64,000 nt of DNA from Pseudoglutamicibacter cumminsii (GCF_016907775.1 NZ_JAFBCO010000001.1:558001-622000), one strand, 5' to 3'. Shown: positions 9,369 to 17,945, numbered from the stretch's first letter. Made by a program: numbers and translations. Notes: generated by a model not told the origin, from the sequence alone.

Positions 9369-10327
9369 TTTGCTTGGGAAGCAATGTTAGCCCGCGGATC
9401 ATCGCCGGCAGTAGCCTGCGCATAATCCTGAACGGCCTTCTTCGCTTCCTCAGAAAGATCCTTCGGAACCACAATGTTGAGCACAACGTACATGTCACCC
9501 GTGCCTTTGGACGTCTTCACGCCACGGCCACGCAAACGCATACGCTTGCCCGATGGGCTACCCGCCGGAACCTTCATCCGAACGTTCTCGCCGGAGATAG
9601 TTGGAACCGAAACCGTTGCACCCAAAGCGGCCTCATTGAAGCTCACCGGCAGCTCAACCGTGATGTTGTTACCTTCACGCTTGAAGAACGGATGCTCGGT
9701 GACACGCACGGTCACCAGCAGGTCGCCGGCACCAGCAGGCCCCGGTTCACCCTTGCCTTTCGCACGGATCGTCTGACCGTCACGCACACCGGCAGGGACG
9801 CGGATCTCAATGACCTCGCCATCGCGGGTACGCAAACCGATCGTGGTGCCTTCGATGGATCCTTTGAAAGAAATCGTGGTCTCCGCTTTACGGTCAGCAC
9901 CGCGCCGTGGACGTTGCTGGAAGCCACCAAAGCCTCCCCCGCCACCACCGAACAGGCCACCGAACGGATCCTCGAACCCGCCACCGCCGCCCGTGGAGTA
10001 ACGGACACGCTGCCCGCCACCGCCACCGAACACATCGCCAAAGATGTCCTCGAATCCGCCGCCACCGCCACCAGCGGTAAAGCGGGCACCCGAGCCCATA
10101 GCGCGGATCGCGTCGTACTCTTTGCGCTGCTGCTCATCGCTCAGAACCGCATAGGCCTCTGAGATGTCCTTGAACTTCTTCTCCGCTTCCGGATTGTCCT
10201 TGTTCGTATCCGGGTGATACTTACGGGCTAACTTCCGGTAGGCCTTCTTAATATCGGACTCACTGGCGTCCTTGGAGACGCCCAGCGCCGCGTAAAAGTC
10301 TTTTTCGACCCAGTCTTGACTGGCCAT
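9362..10327 (-). CDS. dnaJ: DnaJ-type co-chaperone without zinc finger
   Basis: This is a J-domain protein that stimulates the DnaK ATPase and delivers substrates. The J domain covers about residues 8-70, with the HPD tripeptide at 38-40. A long Gly/Phe-rich linker follows ([14 protein letters not shown] and [11 protein letters not shown]). Two beta-sandwich substrate-binding domains complete the 321 residues. No CXXCXGXG repeats are present, so this is a type B (CbpA-like) protein although it sits in the dnaK operon. The frame is open to 10348, but the ATG at 10327 has a TAGGAGG ribosome-binding site. It lies between grpE and hspR. Confidence 0.94.
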   Translation of the reverse strand: MASQDWVEKDFYAALGVSKDASESDIKKAYRKLARKYHPDTNKDNPEAEKKFKDISEAYAVLSDEQQRKEYDAIRAMGSGARFTAGGGGGGFEDIFGDVFGGGGGQRVRYSTGGGGGFEDPFGGLFGGGGGGFGGFQQRPRRGADRKAETTISFKGSIEGTTIGLRTRDGEVIEIRVPAGVRDGQTIRAKGKGEPGPAGAGDLLVTVRVTEHPFFKREGNNITVELPVSFNEAALGATVSVPTISGENVRMKVPAGSPSGKRMRLRGRGVKTSKGTGDMYVVLNIVVPKDLSEEAKKAVQDYAQATAGDDPRANIASQAKL

Positions 10328-10387
10328 CGTGACGCCTCCTAGCCTCACTCAAAATCTATAAAACTATGTCTAAAACCGTGGAAACAG

Positions 10388-10431
10388 TCGGCGGCGGGCT
10401 CAATAGACCTTCCGTCTAGACCCGCCGCCGA
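10388..10431 (-). promoter_or_regulatory. Hairpin between grpE and dnaJ
   Basis: Eleven-base perfect arms (10388-10398 and 10421-10431) lie 19 bases after the grpE stop and 60 bases before dnaJ. The T-run after it is weak. It may attenuate transcription, or mark an RNA-processing site that sets the ratio of dnaK-grpE to dnaJ-hspR message. Confidence 0.6.
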
Positions 10432-10449
10432 ACTGAATCACGTCATACC

Positions 10450-11076
10450 TTATTCACCGGTGGAAACCATGACCTGCGCTGCCCGCAGAACACGATCACC
10501 GCGCTTGAAGCCGATCCTGAAAACCTGCCCCACGTGATCCTCCGGAACACCCTCAACAGGCTGGCGGAGCATCGCCTCGTGGATCGTCGGGTCAAACTCG
10601 ACCCCGGTTTCATCGATCCGCTCGAACCCGATACCGCCCAGGGCACGCTCCAACTTGTCGGCGATCGCCGCGAACGGTCCGTCCTCCAGATCACCATGAG
10701 CACGAGCCGCATCGATATCATCCAAAACCGGAATCAAGCTCGCCACGGCCTTATTGAGGCCCTCGTCATGAGCGTTCTTCTTATCCCGCTCTACACGGCG
10801 GCGGTAGTTCGTGAACTCCGCCTGCAACCGCTGGAGGTCCTCTTTATATTCGGCCGCGAAGCCCTCCGCATCCATTTCGCCGGATGCAGAGGCCTCTTCG
10901 GCTCGTGCGGCGTCGTCGAGGATCTGCTGAGCCTGGCCCAGCGCATCGGTGTCAGCTCCGCCCTCTACGGGAGTTTCGGGGGCCTGTGGGGTTTCAGGGG
11001 CCTGCTCTTCGCGAGCCGCTTCCGCACCCGTCTCTTCAGGCTGCTGATCGCCTAGGTTCTTCTCCTCGTTCGACAT
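10450..11076 (-). CDS. grpE: Nucleotide exchange factor GrpE
   Basis: GrpE dimers release ADP from DnaK so that the chaperone cycle can continue. The 208-residue protein has an acidic, low-complexity N-terminal third. A long coiled-coil helix (EYKEDLQRLQAEFTNYRRRV) follows, then the conserved tail with VGQVFRIGFKRGDRVLRAAQV. It starts 11 bases after the dnaK stop, behind a GAGGTAG ribosome-binding site, so the two are translated from one message. Length and order are usual for Actinomycetota. Confidence 0.96.
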   Translation of the reverse strand: MSNEEKNLGDQQPEETGAEAAREEQAPETPQAPETPVEGGADTDALGQAQQILDDAARAEEASASGEMDAEGFAAEYKEDLQRLQAEFTNYRRRVERDKKNAHDEGLNKAVASLIPVLDDIDAARAHGDLEDGPFAAIADKLERALGGIGFERIDETGVEFDPTIHEAMLRQPVEGVPEDHVGQVFRIGFKRGDRVLRAAQVMVSTGE

Positions 11077-11087
11077 ATGCCACTACC

Positions 11088-12941
11088 TCACTTCTGGTCT
11101 TCGTCTTCGTCAACGACCTCGGCGTCTACGACGTCCTCGTCATCCGAGCCGCCAGCGTTAGCCGCGCCTTCAGCGCCAGCCTCAGACTGGGCCTGTGCGT
11201 AGAGAGCCTCGCCCAGCTTGGTCTGGGACTGCTGCAGCTTCTCGAACTTAGCCTTGACCTCGTCGTCGTTGCCCTCTGGGGTTTCAAGTTCCTTCTTGAG
11301 CGCATCGACGTCAGCCTGGACCTCGTTCTTGACGTCCTCTGGCAGCTTGTCAGCGTTGTCCTTGATGAGCTTGTCCACCGAGTAAGCAGCGGACTCTGCA
11401 GCGTTGCGGGTCTCGGCGGCCTCGCGGCGTGCCTTGTCCTCTGCAGCGTGCTCTTCAGCTTCCTTGACCATGCGGTCGATGTCCGACTGATCCAGCGAGG
11501 TGCCGCCGGTGATGGTCATGGACTGCTCGGTTCCGGTGCCCTTGTCCTTAGCGGAGACGTGCACGATGCCGTTGGCGTCGATATCGAAGGTCACCTCGAT
11601 CTGCGGCAGGCCGCGTGGCGCCGGGGCGATGCCGGTGAGTTCGAAGGTGCCCAGTGGCTTGTTGTCGCGAGTGAATTCGCGCTCGCCCTGGAAGACCTGA
11701 ATCGACACGGATGGCTGGTTGTCTTCCGCGGTCGTGAAGGTTTCGGAGCGCTTGGTTGGGATCGCGGTGTTGCGTTCGATGAGCTTGGTCATGACGCCAC
11801 CCTTGGTCTCGATACCGAGGGAGAGCGGGGTCACGTCGATCAGCAGAACGTCCTTGCGTTCACCTGCGAGCACACCTGCCTGAAGTGCCGCACCCATCGC
11901 GACAACCTCGTCTGGGTTGACGCCCTTGTTAGGCTCCTTGCCCGCCATTTCCTTGACGAGGTCTGCAACGGCAGGCATGCGGGTCGAGCCACCCACGAGA
12001 ACGACGTGGGCGATGTCGCTGACCTTGACGCCGGCTTCCGTGATGACGTCGTTGAATGGCTTGCGGGTCCGCTCAAGCAGATCCGACGTCAGGTCCTGGA
12101 ACTTAGCGCGGGAGAGGTGCTCGTCCAAGTGGACCGGGCCCTCTGGGGTCACCGAGAGGTACTGCAGCGAGATGTTGGTGCTGGTTGCCGAGGACAGCTC
12201 GCGCTTCGCCTGCTCTGCGGCTTCACGCAGACGCTGGAGAGCGATCTTGTCGTTGGACAGGTCAGCACCCTTGCTCTTGGCGGACTCGAGCAGCCAGTCG
12301 ACGATGCGCTGGTCCCAGTCGTCACCACCGAGGCGGTTGTCACCTGCGGTTGCGCGAACCTGAATGGTTGCGAAGCCGTCTTCATCCTTGCCAACTTCGA
12401 GCAGCGAGACGTCGAACGTACCGCCACCGAGGTCGTACACCAGAATGAGTTCGTCTTCCTGGCCCTTGTCGAGGCCGTATGCCAGTGCAGCCGCGGTTGG
12501 CTCGTTGACGATGCGGGACACCTTGAGGCCCGCGATCTCGCCAGCTTCCTTGGTTGCCTGACGCTCAGCGTCATTGAAGTATGCAGGGACCGTAATCACG
12601 GCGTCGGTGACCTTTTCACCGAGGTAATCTTCCGCATCGTGCTTGAGCTTCATCAAGATGCGTGCAGAGATTTCCTGCGCGGTGTACTTCTTGTCATCGA
12701 CGTCGATGGTCCAGTCAGTGCCCATGTGGCGCTTGACGGAGAAGATGGTGCGGTCAACGTTGTTGACGGCCTGGCGCTTAGCGATGTCACCCACCAGGAC
12801 CTCGCCACCCTTAGAGAACGCAACCACCGATGGGGTGGTACGCGAACCTTCAGCGTTAGCGATCACGGTTGGCTCGCCAGCTTCAAGAATGGAGAGCACC
12901 GAGTTGGTAGTACCGAGGTCAATACCTACAGAACGTGCCAT
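11088..12941 (-). CDS. dnaK: Molecular chaperone DnaK (Hsp70)
   Basis: DnaK is the central ATP-dependent Hsp70 chaperone. The 617 residues show the start [18 protein letters not shown], the phosphate loops [15 protein letters not shown] and [12 protein letters not shown], the interdomain linker region [19 protein letters not shown], the beta-sandwich substrate domain, a helical lid and an acidic tail. It is the first gene of the heat-shock operon. Its promoter carries two HAIR operators, and DnaK itself is the likely co-repressor with HspR (family knowledge), giving homeostatic feedback. Confidence 0.98.
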   Translation of the reverse strand: MARSVGIDLGTTNSVLSILEAGEPTVIANAEGSRTTPSVVAFSKGGEVLVGDIAKRQAVNNVDRTIFSVKRHMGTDWTIDVDDKKYTAQEISARILMKLKHDAEDYLGEKVTDAVITVPAYFNDAERQATKEAGEIAGLKVSRIVNEPTAAALAYGLDKGQEDELILVYDLGGGTFDVSLLEVGKDEDGFATIQVRATAGDNRLGGDDWDQRIVDWLLESAKSKGADLSNDKIALQRLREAAEQAKRELSSATSTNISLQYLSVTPEGPVHLDEHLSRAKFQDLTSDLLERTRKPFNDVITEAGVKVSDIAHVVLVGGSTRMPAVADLVKEMAGKEPNKGVNPDEVVAMGAALQAGVLAGERKDVLLIDVTPLSLGIETKGGVMTKLIERNTAIPTKRSETFTTAEDNQPSVSIQVFQGEREFTRDNKPLGTFELTGIAPAPRGLPQIEVTFDIDANGIVHVSAKDKGTGTEQSMTITGGTSLDQSDIDRMVKEAEEHAAEDKARREAAETRNAAESAAYSVDKLIKDNADKLPEDVKNEVQADVDALKKELETPEGNDDEVKAKFEKLQQSQTKLGEALYAQAQSEAGAEGAANAGGSDDEDVVDAEVVDEDEDQK

Positions 12942-13043
12942 ATGAATTCCTCACTTTCGGCCGTTCAACGAACAGCCCTTCAGTTGCCTATTCGACTCAA
13001 CGCTTGGATTCTGCGGTAGCTGACCTGCCAACCGGCCACCAAA

Positions 13044-13064
13044 CCTGAGCCATCTGCACTCAAG
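13044..13064 (-). promoter_or_regulatory. HAIR operator 1 of dnaK
   Basis: CCTGAGC, seven bases, then ACTCAAG gives 12 of 14 matches to the HAIR consensus, and the right half is perfect. It overlaps the proposed -10 box of the dnaK promoter by two bases, so bound HspR should exclude RNA polymerase. Confidence 0.85.
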
Positions 13065-13091
13065 TATGTAACATGAGCCGAGCCTTGTCAA
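13063..13091 (-). promoter_or_regulatory. dnaK promoter
   Basis: On the minus strand a perfect TTGACA (-35, 13086-13091) is followed after 17 bases by CATACT (-10, 13063-13068). It lies between two HAIR sites, about 120 bases before the dnaK ATG. Confidence 0.75.
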
Positions 13092-13096
13092 CTTAT

Positions 13097-13117
13097 CCTG
13101 AGTCGAGTGCACTAAAC
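13097..13117. promoter_or_regulatory. HAIR operator 2, between dnaK and the phosphatase gene
   Basis: CCTGAGT, seven bases, then ACTAAAC gives 11 of 14 matches to the HAIR consensus. It lies five bases beyond the dnaK -35 box and only 23 bases before the ATG of the divergent phosphatase gene, so it could act on both. Confidence 0.72.
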
Positions 13118-13140
13118 TTTGATTTGGCTACGCTGGAGTC

Positions 13141-13710
13141 ATGCTGGAAAACACGTCAACCACCGCCGCAGACCAGGCTTCGTACGCTGACGCAGGCCAC
13201 ACCACCGGCGAAGGCCAGGAACCATTCACGATCCTCTTCGTCTGCACCGGCAACATCTGCCGCTCAGCGATGGCCCACTACATGCTCCAAGACGCACTCG
13301 CCCAAGCAGGCATCACCAACGTCCGCGTCGACTCATGCGGAACATCCGACGAAGAAGCCGGCAACCCTGCCGACCCACGCACCGAACGCATCCTGAACGA
13401 CCTCGGCCTCACAGCGAAAGGCCACGTGGCCCGCCAACTCAACGAGAACGACTGGGCCTCAACCGACCTGTTCCTCGCCGCAGACGTCCGCCACATCGAA
13501 ACCCTCCGCGCCCTCGCCCCAACAGAGATCAACCCAGCACGCATCCGCATGGTGCGCTCCTTCGAACCCGGCGCCGCTCACCAGCCCGAAACCAACCTGC
13601 GCATGGCAGACCCCTGGTACAGCGACATGAGCGACTTCGAAACCACACGCGAGCAAATCACCGCCGCCCTCCCAGGAATCATCGAATGGGTACGCGAAGC
13701 AAGCCGGTAA
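13141..13710 (+). CDS. Low-molecular-weight protein-tyrosine phosphatase
   Basis: This is a cytoplasmic phosphatase that removes phosphate from tyrosine through a cysteine intermediate. The P-loop CTGNICRSA (Cys35 to Arg41) follows the strand ILFV. The general-acid motif DPWYSD is near residue 159. There is a 25-residue N-terminal extension before the domain. It is divergent from dnaK and shares the region holding HAIR operator 2. Its last codons overlap the next gene by 25 bases, so the two products are probably made together. The arsenate-reductase relatives of this fold are less likely because the DPWY acid motif is intact. Confidence 0.92.
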   Translation: MLENTSTTAADQASYADAGHTTGEGQEPFTILFVCTGNICRSAMAHYMLQDALAQAGITNVRVDSCGTSDEEAGNPADPRTERILNDLGLTAKGHVARQLNENDWASTDLFLAADVRHIETLRALAPTEINPARIRMVRSFEPGAAHQPETNLRMADPWYSDMSDFETTREQITAALPGIIEWVREASR

Positions 13711-14312
13711 TCATTGCGCTCGATGGCCGCTCGGGAACCGGGAAGACTCACCTGAGTCTCGGGCTGGCCGAATGGTTGCGAGTCAGGGGCTACAAAGGCG
13801 GAAGATTCAGTGGCGCTGACCGCAACGGCAAGGGATGCAGCGTTGATGTGCTGCACCTCGACGAGCTCTACCCCGGATGGGACGGACTCCACGCGGGCCT
13901 CAAAACCTACACACAGAAGCTGTTGCCCGCGCTCGCGCGCGACGGCCACGCCACCTGGACGCCCTGGAACTGGTACACCTCACGCCCCGACGCACCCCGC
14001 ACGATAGGTCCGGCGGACGTCATCATCATCGAAGGCGTCGGAGCCGGGCACCCAGACGCCCGGCCGTACCTCACAGGAACCCTCACGCTCACGCTCGACA
14101 CCGCAACCCGCAAACAACGCGCCCTCACCCGCGACGGCGCAACCTACGCACCCCACTGGGACACCTGGGCCGCACAAGAAGAACAACTACCCACCGCAAC
14201 CGACGGCCCCACCGACATCACCATCAGTGCTCGCTCCAGCACAGACGTCGATGACAACAGCACCGAGGTGCTCGCCCGGGCCCGCATCTGGGTCGAAGCG
14301 CTACTGCACTGA
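13686..14312 (+). CDS. P-loop kinase-like protein (uridine/nucleoside kinase type)
   Basis: The 208-residue protein starts with a strand and the Walker A motif GRSGTGKT (residues 14-21). Then come VDVLHLDELYPGWDGL, in which the acidic DE pair resembles the base of the uridine-kinase active site, and DVIIIEGVGAGHP as a Walker B-like strand. It probably phosphorylates a small molecule, and the substrate is not evident. The same frame is open further upstream inside the phosphatase gene. The ATG at 13686 is the first that leaves the P-loop at a normal distance. It is translationally coupled to the phosphatase. Confidence 0.8.
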   Translation: MGTRSKPVIIALDGRSGTGKTHLSLGLAEWLRVRGYKGGRFSGADRNGKGCSVDVLHLDELYPGWDGLHAGLKTYTQKLLPALARDGHATWTPWNWYTSRPDAPRTIGPADVIIIEGVGAGHPDARPYLTGTLTLTLDTATRKQRALTRDGATYAPHWDTWAAQEEQLPTATDGPTDITISARSSTDVDDNSTEVLARARIWVEALLH

Positions 14313-14320
14313 GATAACCA

Positions 14321-14359
14321 GCGCGCTATTGCACAGCCCTAGTCCGCGCGCTATTGCAC
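14321..14359. repeat. 14-base direct repeat at the kinase/cls junction
   Basis: GCGCGCTATTGCAC occurs at 14321-14334 and again at 14346-14359. The second copy covers the cls stop codon. A degenerate third copy is visible at about 14298-14310 in the end of the kinase gene. Confidence 0.8.
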
Positions 14360-15829
14360 GACCGCAGTGAGACGCGCTACGTTATCCAACCACTTCTCCA
14401 TTGGCGAGCGAGACTTCCACGCTTCCTTGGTCAGCAGTTCTGAATGTTCCTTATAGGTGTCCATAATCGCGTTGAGCGAGGCCACGCATTCGCTACCCAG
14501 GGTCAGCATCGTGATCTCGTTGTTGAGGCTGAACGAACGCATATCCATGTTCGACGACCCGAAAACCCCCACCGTGTCATCCACCGTGACACACTTGGAG
14601 TGCAGAACATCCGGTGACGGGTACCGGTATATCTTGACTCCTGCCTCTAGGAGGACGTCGTAGTAGGACTGTTGCGCGTGGTTGGTGATCTTGTTGTCGC
14701 CTTCGCGGCACAAATACAGTTCGATGTCGATCCCGGACTGCGCCGCGGTCGTGAGCGAATACAGCAGCGAATCATCCGGAACCAGGTACGGCGTCGTGAT
14801 CCGCACCTGCCGTCTAGCGTTATAGATGAGCGAGTTGAACATCCGCAGGTTGTTCTCCTGCGGATAACCTGGTCCCGAAGGGATCATTTGAGCGAGCGTA
14901 TCGCCAGGGCGGTCGTGCTCGGAGAACTGAAGCTGATCGAAAACTTGCTGACCGGATTCGAGGTACCAGTCGGTTGCGAAAACGAGGTCCAGGTGGTCGA
15001 CCATAGGGCCTTCGATGCGGGCCATCATGTCGATCCATTCGCGCCCCAGCTTGTGCGCGGAACGGCGCAGGTAGCTCGGTTCGATGAGGTTGATCGAGCC
15101 CGTCATGCCCACACGGCCGTCGATCACGAGGATCTTGCGGTGGTTGCGTAGGTCGGGGCGGCGCCAGCGCCACTTGAACGGCGCGATGGGCAGCATCCGG
15201 TACCACTCGATGCCGGCTTTCGTGAGGCGCTTTTTCATCTTCCGGTAGCCAGGCAAACGCCAGCTACCGATCTGGTCGAACAAGAACCGCACCTTGACGC
15301 CGCGAGCCGACGCCCGCTCGAGCGCTTGGAACACCGGCTCGGTGTATTCCTTGTCAACGCCCGCAATGTAGAACTCGACGTGCACGTAGTCGGTCGCCGT
15401 GTCGATGTCCTCGGCCATCGTCTTCATGATGTTCTTGTAGTCGGCATCGAAACGGAAACGGTTACCGCCGGCGAGCGGATAACCCGTCAGATTCTGGTTG
15501 AGCTCAGAAACACTCGTGACCCAGCGCGGGAAGTGACCGGGAACTTTATCGAGTGGATTCGGGCCCACCGCCTTCATGATTTCCCGGTTGACGGCTTCTT
15601 GTCGTTCACGCCGCGGCCTGTTGAGCCGGTGCGAACCGAACAGCAAGAAAATAATGAGCCCCACGTAAGGCAACAGGAAGATCGCAAGTAGCCACGCCAT
15701 CGCGGTGGTGGGGCGGCGCCCGCCCGGGACAATACCGAGCATCGCGATGCGGATCAGCAAATCCAGCGTGAGTAGCGAGTACGTGAGCCATTCAGGCCAA
15801 TTCGCTGGCAAGAGCCAGATATCGCCCAT
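14351..15829 (-). CDS. cls: Cardiolipin synthase (phospholipase D family)
   Basis: This membrane enzyme makes cardiolipin by phosphatidyl transfer. Two N-terminal membrane helices (about 20-35 and 42-64) precede two catalytic HKD motifs: HRKILVID at 230-237 and HSKCVTVD at 410-417, the latter followed by GSSNMDMRSFSLNNE. The 492-residue length is normal for bacterial Cls. A GAGAGGAAA ribosome-binding site precedes the ATG. The gene is convergent with the kinase gene, with repeats but no terminator between them. Confidence 0.93.
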   Translation of the reverse strand: MGDIWLLPANWPEWLTYSLLTLDLLIRIAMLGIVPGGRRPTTAMAWLLAIFLLPYVGLIIFLLFGSHRLNRPRRERQEAVNREIMKAVGPNPLDKVPGHFPRWVTSVSELNQNLTGYPLAGGNRFRFDADYKNIMKTMAEDIDTATDYVHVEFYIAGVDKEYTEPVFQALERASARGVKVRFLFDQIGSWRLPGYRKMKKRLTKAGIEWYRMLPIAPFKWRWRRPDLRNHRKILVIDGRVGMTGSINLIEPSYLRRSAHKLGREWIDMMARIEGPMVDHLDLVFATDWYLESGQQVFDQLQFSEHDRPGDTLAQMIPSGPGYPQENNLRMFNSLIYNARRQVRITTPYLVPDDSLLYSLTTAAQSGIDIELYLCREGDNKITNHAQQSYYDVLLEAGVKIYRYPSPDVLHSKCVTVDDTVGVFGSSNMDMRSFSLNNEITMLTLGSECVASLNAIMDTYKEHSELLTKEAWKSRSPMEKWLDNVARLTAVVQ

Positions 15830-15947
15830 CCAGGTTTCCTCTCACGTCCGCTGGCAACCATCAACTCACCCGAGGTTGCAATAAAACCGATACCTGTAAC
15901 TTTATCTGTCGGCGCTGTGCCGCGAGTACGCTGTGACTCAATGAACC

Positions 15948-15986
15948 TTTGTGACAGACCTTTGTGACGGACGTTTGTGACAGCTT
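15948..15986. repeat. Three tandem 13-base repeats before the aminotransferase gene
   Basis: The word TTTGTGAC recurs at 15948, 15961 and 15974, an exact 13-base period over three copies, in the short gap between cls and the class IV aminotransferase gene. Confidence 0.85.
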
Positions 15987-16014
15987 GTGTGCCGGTTTAG
16001 AGCGTGGAGGGGTT

Positions 16015-17055
16015 ATGGCTCGGCAGAATGGGCCTCGGTCGATGGTCGGCGTGTGGATTGAACGTGATGTTGCGGCGCCCAACGCGGCGGTTGCTTCCGA
16101 TGCGGCGGCGGGTTGGTCTGTTCGTTGCGTTGATCCGGCGGCTGGGTGGTTGCGACTTGATGATGCGGGTGTGACGCGCGGGGACGGTGTGTTTGAGACG
16201 TTGCTGTATAGGCGTGGACGGATCCGGTCTGTGGGTGAGCACTTGGTACGGATGGAGCGTTCGGCCGAGGCGCTCGCGCTCGAGATTCCGCCGGCTGACG
16301 TGTGGGAGCGTGCGATCGCTTTGGGTCTTGAAGCGTTCTTGACGCAGGACGCAGACCGCGACGCCGACGCCGCCAACGCCGAAACCCGCAGCGAGGAAAC
16401 AGTCCGCGAGGAAGCCGAGCCGGACGGCGAACCCGAGGCGTCGATCCGTTGCGTTGCCACCCGCGGCGCCCCAGGCGCAGGTGCGGCGTGTTTCGTGACT
16501 CTCTCCCCCGTTCCTGCGCGAGATCCGGACCCGAAGCCGATCAAGGTTTTGACGCTCGACCGCGGCTACGATTCCGGTGCAGCCCAGCGCGCCCCGTGGC
16601 TACTTCTCGGCGCGAAGACCCTCTCCTACGCAGTGAATGTTGCGGCGTTGACCTACGCCAAGAGCCACGGAGCGGATGACGCGATCTTCGTGACGAGCGA
16701 CGGCCTCGTACTCGATGGCTTGACCGCGTCGGTGGTTGCGGCGTACCGCAGCCGCGAGGGTTCTGGTGAAGTCTCCAGCGAAGGCTCCGGGCGGATTACT
16801 CTGCGCACTCCAGGCGTTGAAACGGGCGGCCTCGCAGGCACGACGGTCGCGGCGATCGCTGAGGCCGCAAAGACTCACGGCTGGGCCGTCGAGTCTGTCC
16901 CGATGCGCCCCGCTGACCTGCTCGCAGCCGATGCTTTGTGGCTCGCGAGCTCAGTTCGGATGCTCCGGCCGGTCTCGCATGTGGACGGCACGGAGGTGTC
17001 ATTGGACCCAGAATTGCATGAGGTTCTTTCCCACACTCTTGAACAAACGCTGTAG
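16015..17055 (+). CDS. Class IV aminotransferase, probably aminodeoxychorismate lyase-like
   Basis: This is a PLP enzyme of the branched-chain aminotransferase / 4-amino-4-deoxychorismate lyase fold. Visible are RGDGVFETLLYRRGRI (56-70), the Schiff-base lysine in GAKTLSYAVN (Lys201), and the cofactor loop ADDAIFVTSDGLVLDGLTAS. Lyases that make p-aminobenzoate for folate have the KTLSY pattern, so that role is the best guess. D-amino-acid aminotransferase is the alternative. An acidic insert (about 110-142) is unusual. The ATG at 16015 has a GTGGAGGGG ribosome-binding site and is preferred to the upstream GTG/ATG codons. Confidence 0.82.
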   Translation: MARQNGPRSMVGVWIERDVAAPNAAVASDAAAGWSVRCVDPAAGWLRLDDAGVTRGDGVFETLLYRRGRIRSVGEHLVRMERSAEALALEIPPADVWERAIALGLEAFLTQDADRDADAANAETRSEETVREEAEPDGEPEASIRCVATRGAPGAGAACFVTLSPVPARDPDPKPIKVLTLDRGYDSGAAQRAPWLLLGAKTLSYAVNVAALTYAKSHGADDAIFVTSDGLVLDGLTASVVAAYRSREGSGEVSSEGSGRITLRTPGVETGGLAGTTVAAIAEAAKTHGWAVESVPMRPADLLAADALWLASSVRMLRPVSHVDGTEVSLDPELHEVLSHTLEQTL

Positions 17056-17079
17056 TGATGAACTAAACGCTGTAGTGTT
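17041..17079. repeat. 20-base-offset tandem repeat at the aminotransferase stop
   Basis: AAACGCTGTAGTG occurs at 17045-17057 and 17065-17077, each preceded by GAAC. The first copy contains the stop codon of the aminotransferase gene. The second fills the gap before the DUF4235 gene. Confidence 0.85.
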
Positions 17080-17085
17080 GAACCT

Positions 17086-17355
17086 GTGAATGCTTTGAAC
17101 AAGATTTTCGCGTCCATCTTTTCCCTCGTTGCGGGAATCGTCGGTTCCAAAGCCTTGGAGCGTGTGTGGCTCCAGGTGACTGGCGCTGATGCCCCAACGA
17201 AGAAGAACAAGGAAGCCCGCGAGGAAGCCTCCGCGACCCGCGTTGCTCTCTTCGCCGCCATCTCCGCCGGCATGATGGCTCTGATCCAGACCTCGATCGA
17301 GCAGGGCTCCAAGAAGGCCGCCAAGCGCTCCAAGAGCAACCCGGAAGAGATCTAA
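17086..17355 (+). CDS. DUF4235 family small membrane protein
   Basis: This 89-residue protein has a hydrophobic N-terminal segment with the motif KIFASIFSLVAGIVGSKALE. A charged middle and a second hydrophobic helix (RVALFAAISAGMMALIQTSI) follow, then a basic tail. This is the DUF4235 pattern known in Actinomycetota, and its function is unknown. It begins with GTG at 17086, right after a short tandem repeat. It probably follows the aminotransferase transcript and ends at the strong terminator shared with the Mrp operon. Confidence 0.82.
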   Translation: MNALNKIFASIFSLVAGIVGSKALERVWLQVTGADAPTKKNKEAREEASATRVALFAAISAGMMALIQTSIEQGSKKAAKRSKSNPEEI

Positions 17356-17436
17356 AACCCGGAGATATAAACACTCTGGGAGACGTTCTCAGGCCACTGC
17401 GCCAAACTCCAGTAGCGGCGACAAACTTAGTCATAA

Positions 17437-17477
17437 CGATGCGGTGGGCACCCCACACCCGGGTGCCCACCGCATCG
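17437..17477. terminator. Bidirectional terminator between the DUF4235 gene and the Mrp operon
   Basis: Perfect 17-base arms (17437-17453 and 17461-17477) with a 7-base loop separate two convergent transcripts. The stem is very GC-rich. T-richness is better on the plus side (GTTTAAG). Confidence 0.88.
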
Positions 17478-17513
17478 ACGTTTAAGAGAAACAGTGCTTA
17501 GCGGAGACGCGTC

Positions 17514-17945
17514 CTAGTGGTGGCCGTCGACCTCGGCCTGCACAGCGGTCGGGTGGTGCAGGGCCTCGCCTCGCGGCGCCCGGTGGTCCTCGGCATCCTC
17601 GGCGGCCTTGACCACAGCTGCGAGGTCATCCTCGATCAACGTGGCCCGCTTGAGGTGCTTAGAACGGTACGCGGCACGCCCCACCATGTGAGCCGAAACC
17701 GGGTTGGTCAGAAGCATCATGATCCAGATCAACGCCAAGACCGGGATCGCTTGCCACACCGTGGTCTTGATCGCCACGGCAGCCAACAGCATCAATAGAC
17801 CCAAAACCTGCGGCTTAGTTGCAGCGTGCATACGGGACAGCACGTCAGGGAACTTGAGCATACCGATCGCGGCAGACAAGCTCATGAGGCTACCACCAAC
17901 CATCAACACGGCCGCAGTGATATCCCAAAACAACATCCAGTTCAC
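17514..17945 (-). CDS. mrpG: Mrp Na+/H+ antiporter subunit G
   Basis: This is a small membrane subunit of the multi-component Mrp (Mnh) cation/proton antiporter. The 143-residue protein has about three membrane helices: ITAAVLMVGGSLMSLSAAIGM, VLGLLMLLAAVAIKTTVW and a following helix. The family segment KFPDVLSRMHAATKP is present. A His- and acid-rich tail ends the protein. It is the last gene of the operon and overlaps subunit F by four bases. Confidence 0.92.
   Translation of the reverse strand: MNWMLFWDITAAVLMVGGSLMSLSAAIGMLKFPDVLSRMHAATKPQVLGLLMLLAAVAIKTTVWQAIPVLALIWIMMLLTNPVSAHMVGRAAYRSKHLKRATLIEDDLAAVVKAAEDAEDHRAPRGEALHHPTAVQAEVDGHH

Noticed and set aside
10333-10353. HAIR-like half site ACTCAAA before dnaJ
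   Set aside because: The matching left half is absent at the required seven-base spacing, so it is not called as an HspR operator.
10884-13019. Open frame of 711 codons on the plus strand
   Set aside because: It is antisense to grpE and dnaK and has no family-like sequence. The minus-strand genes are certain.
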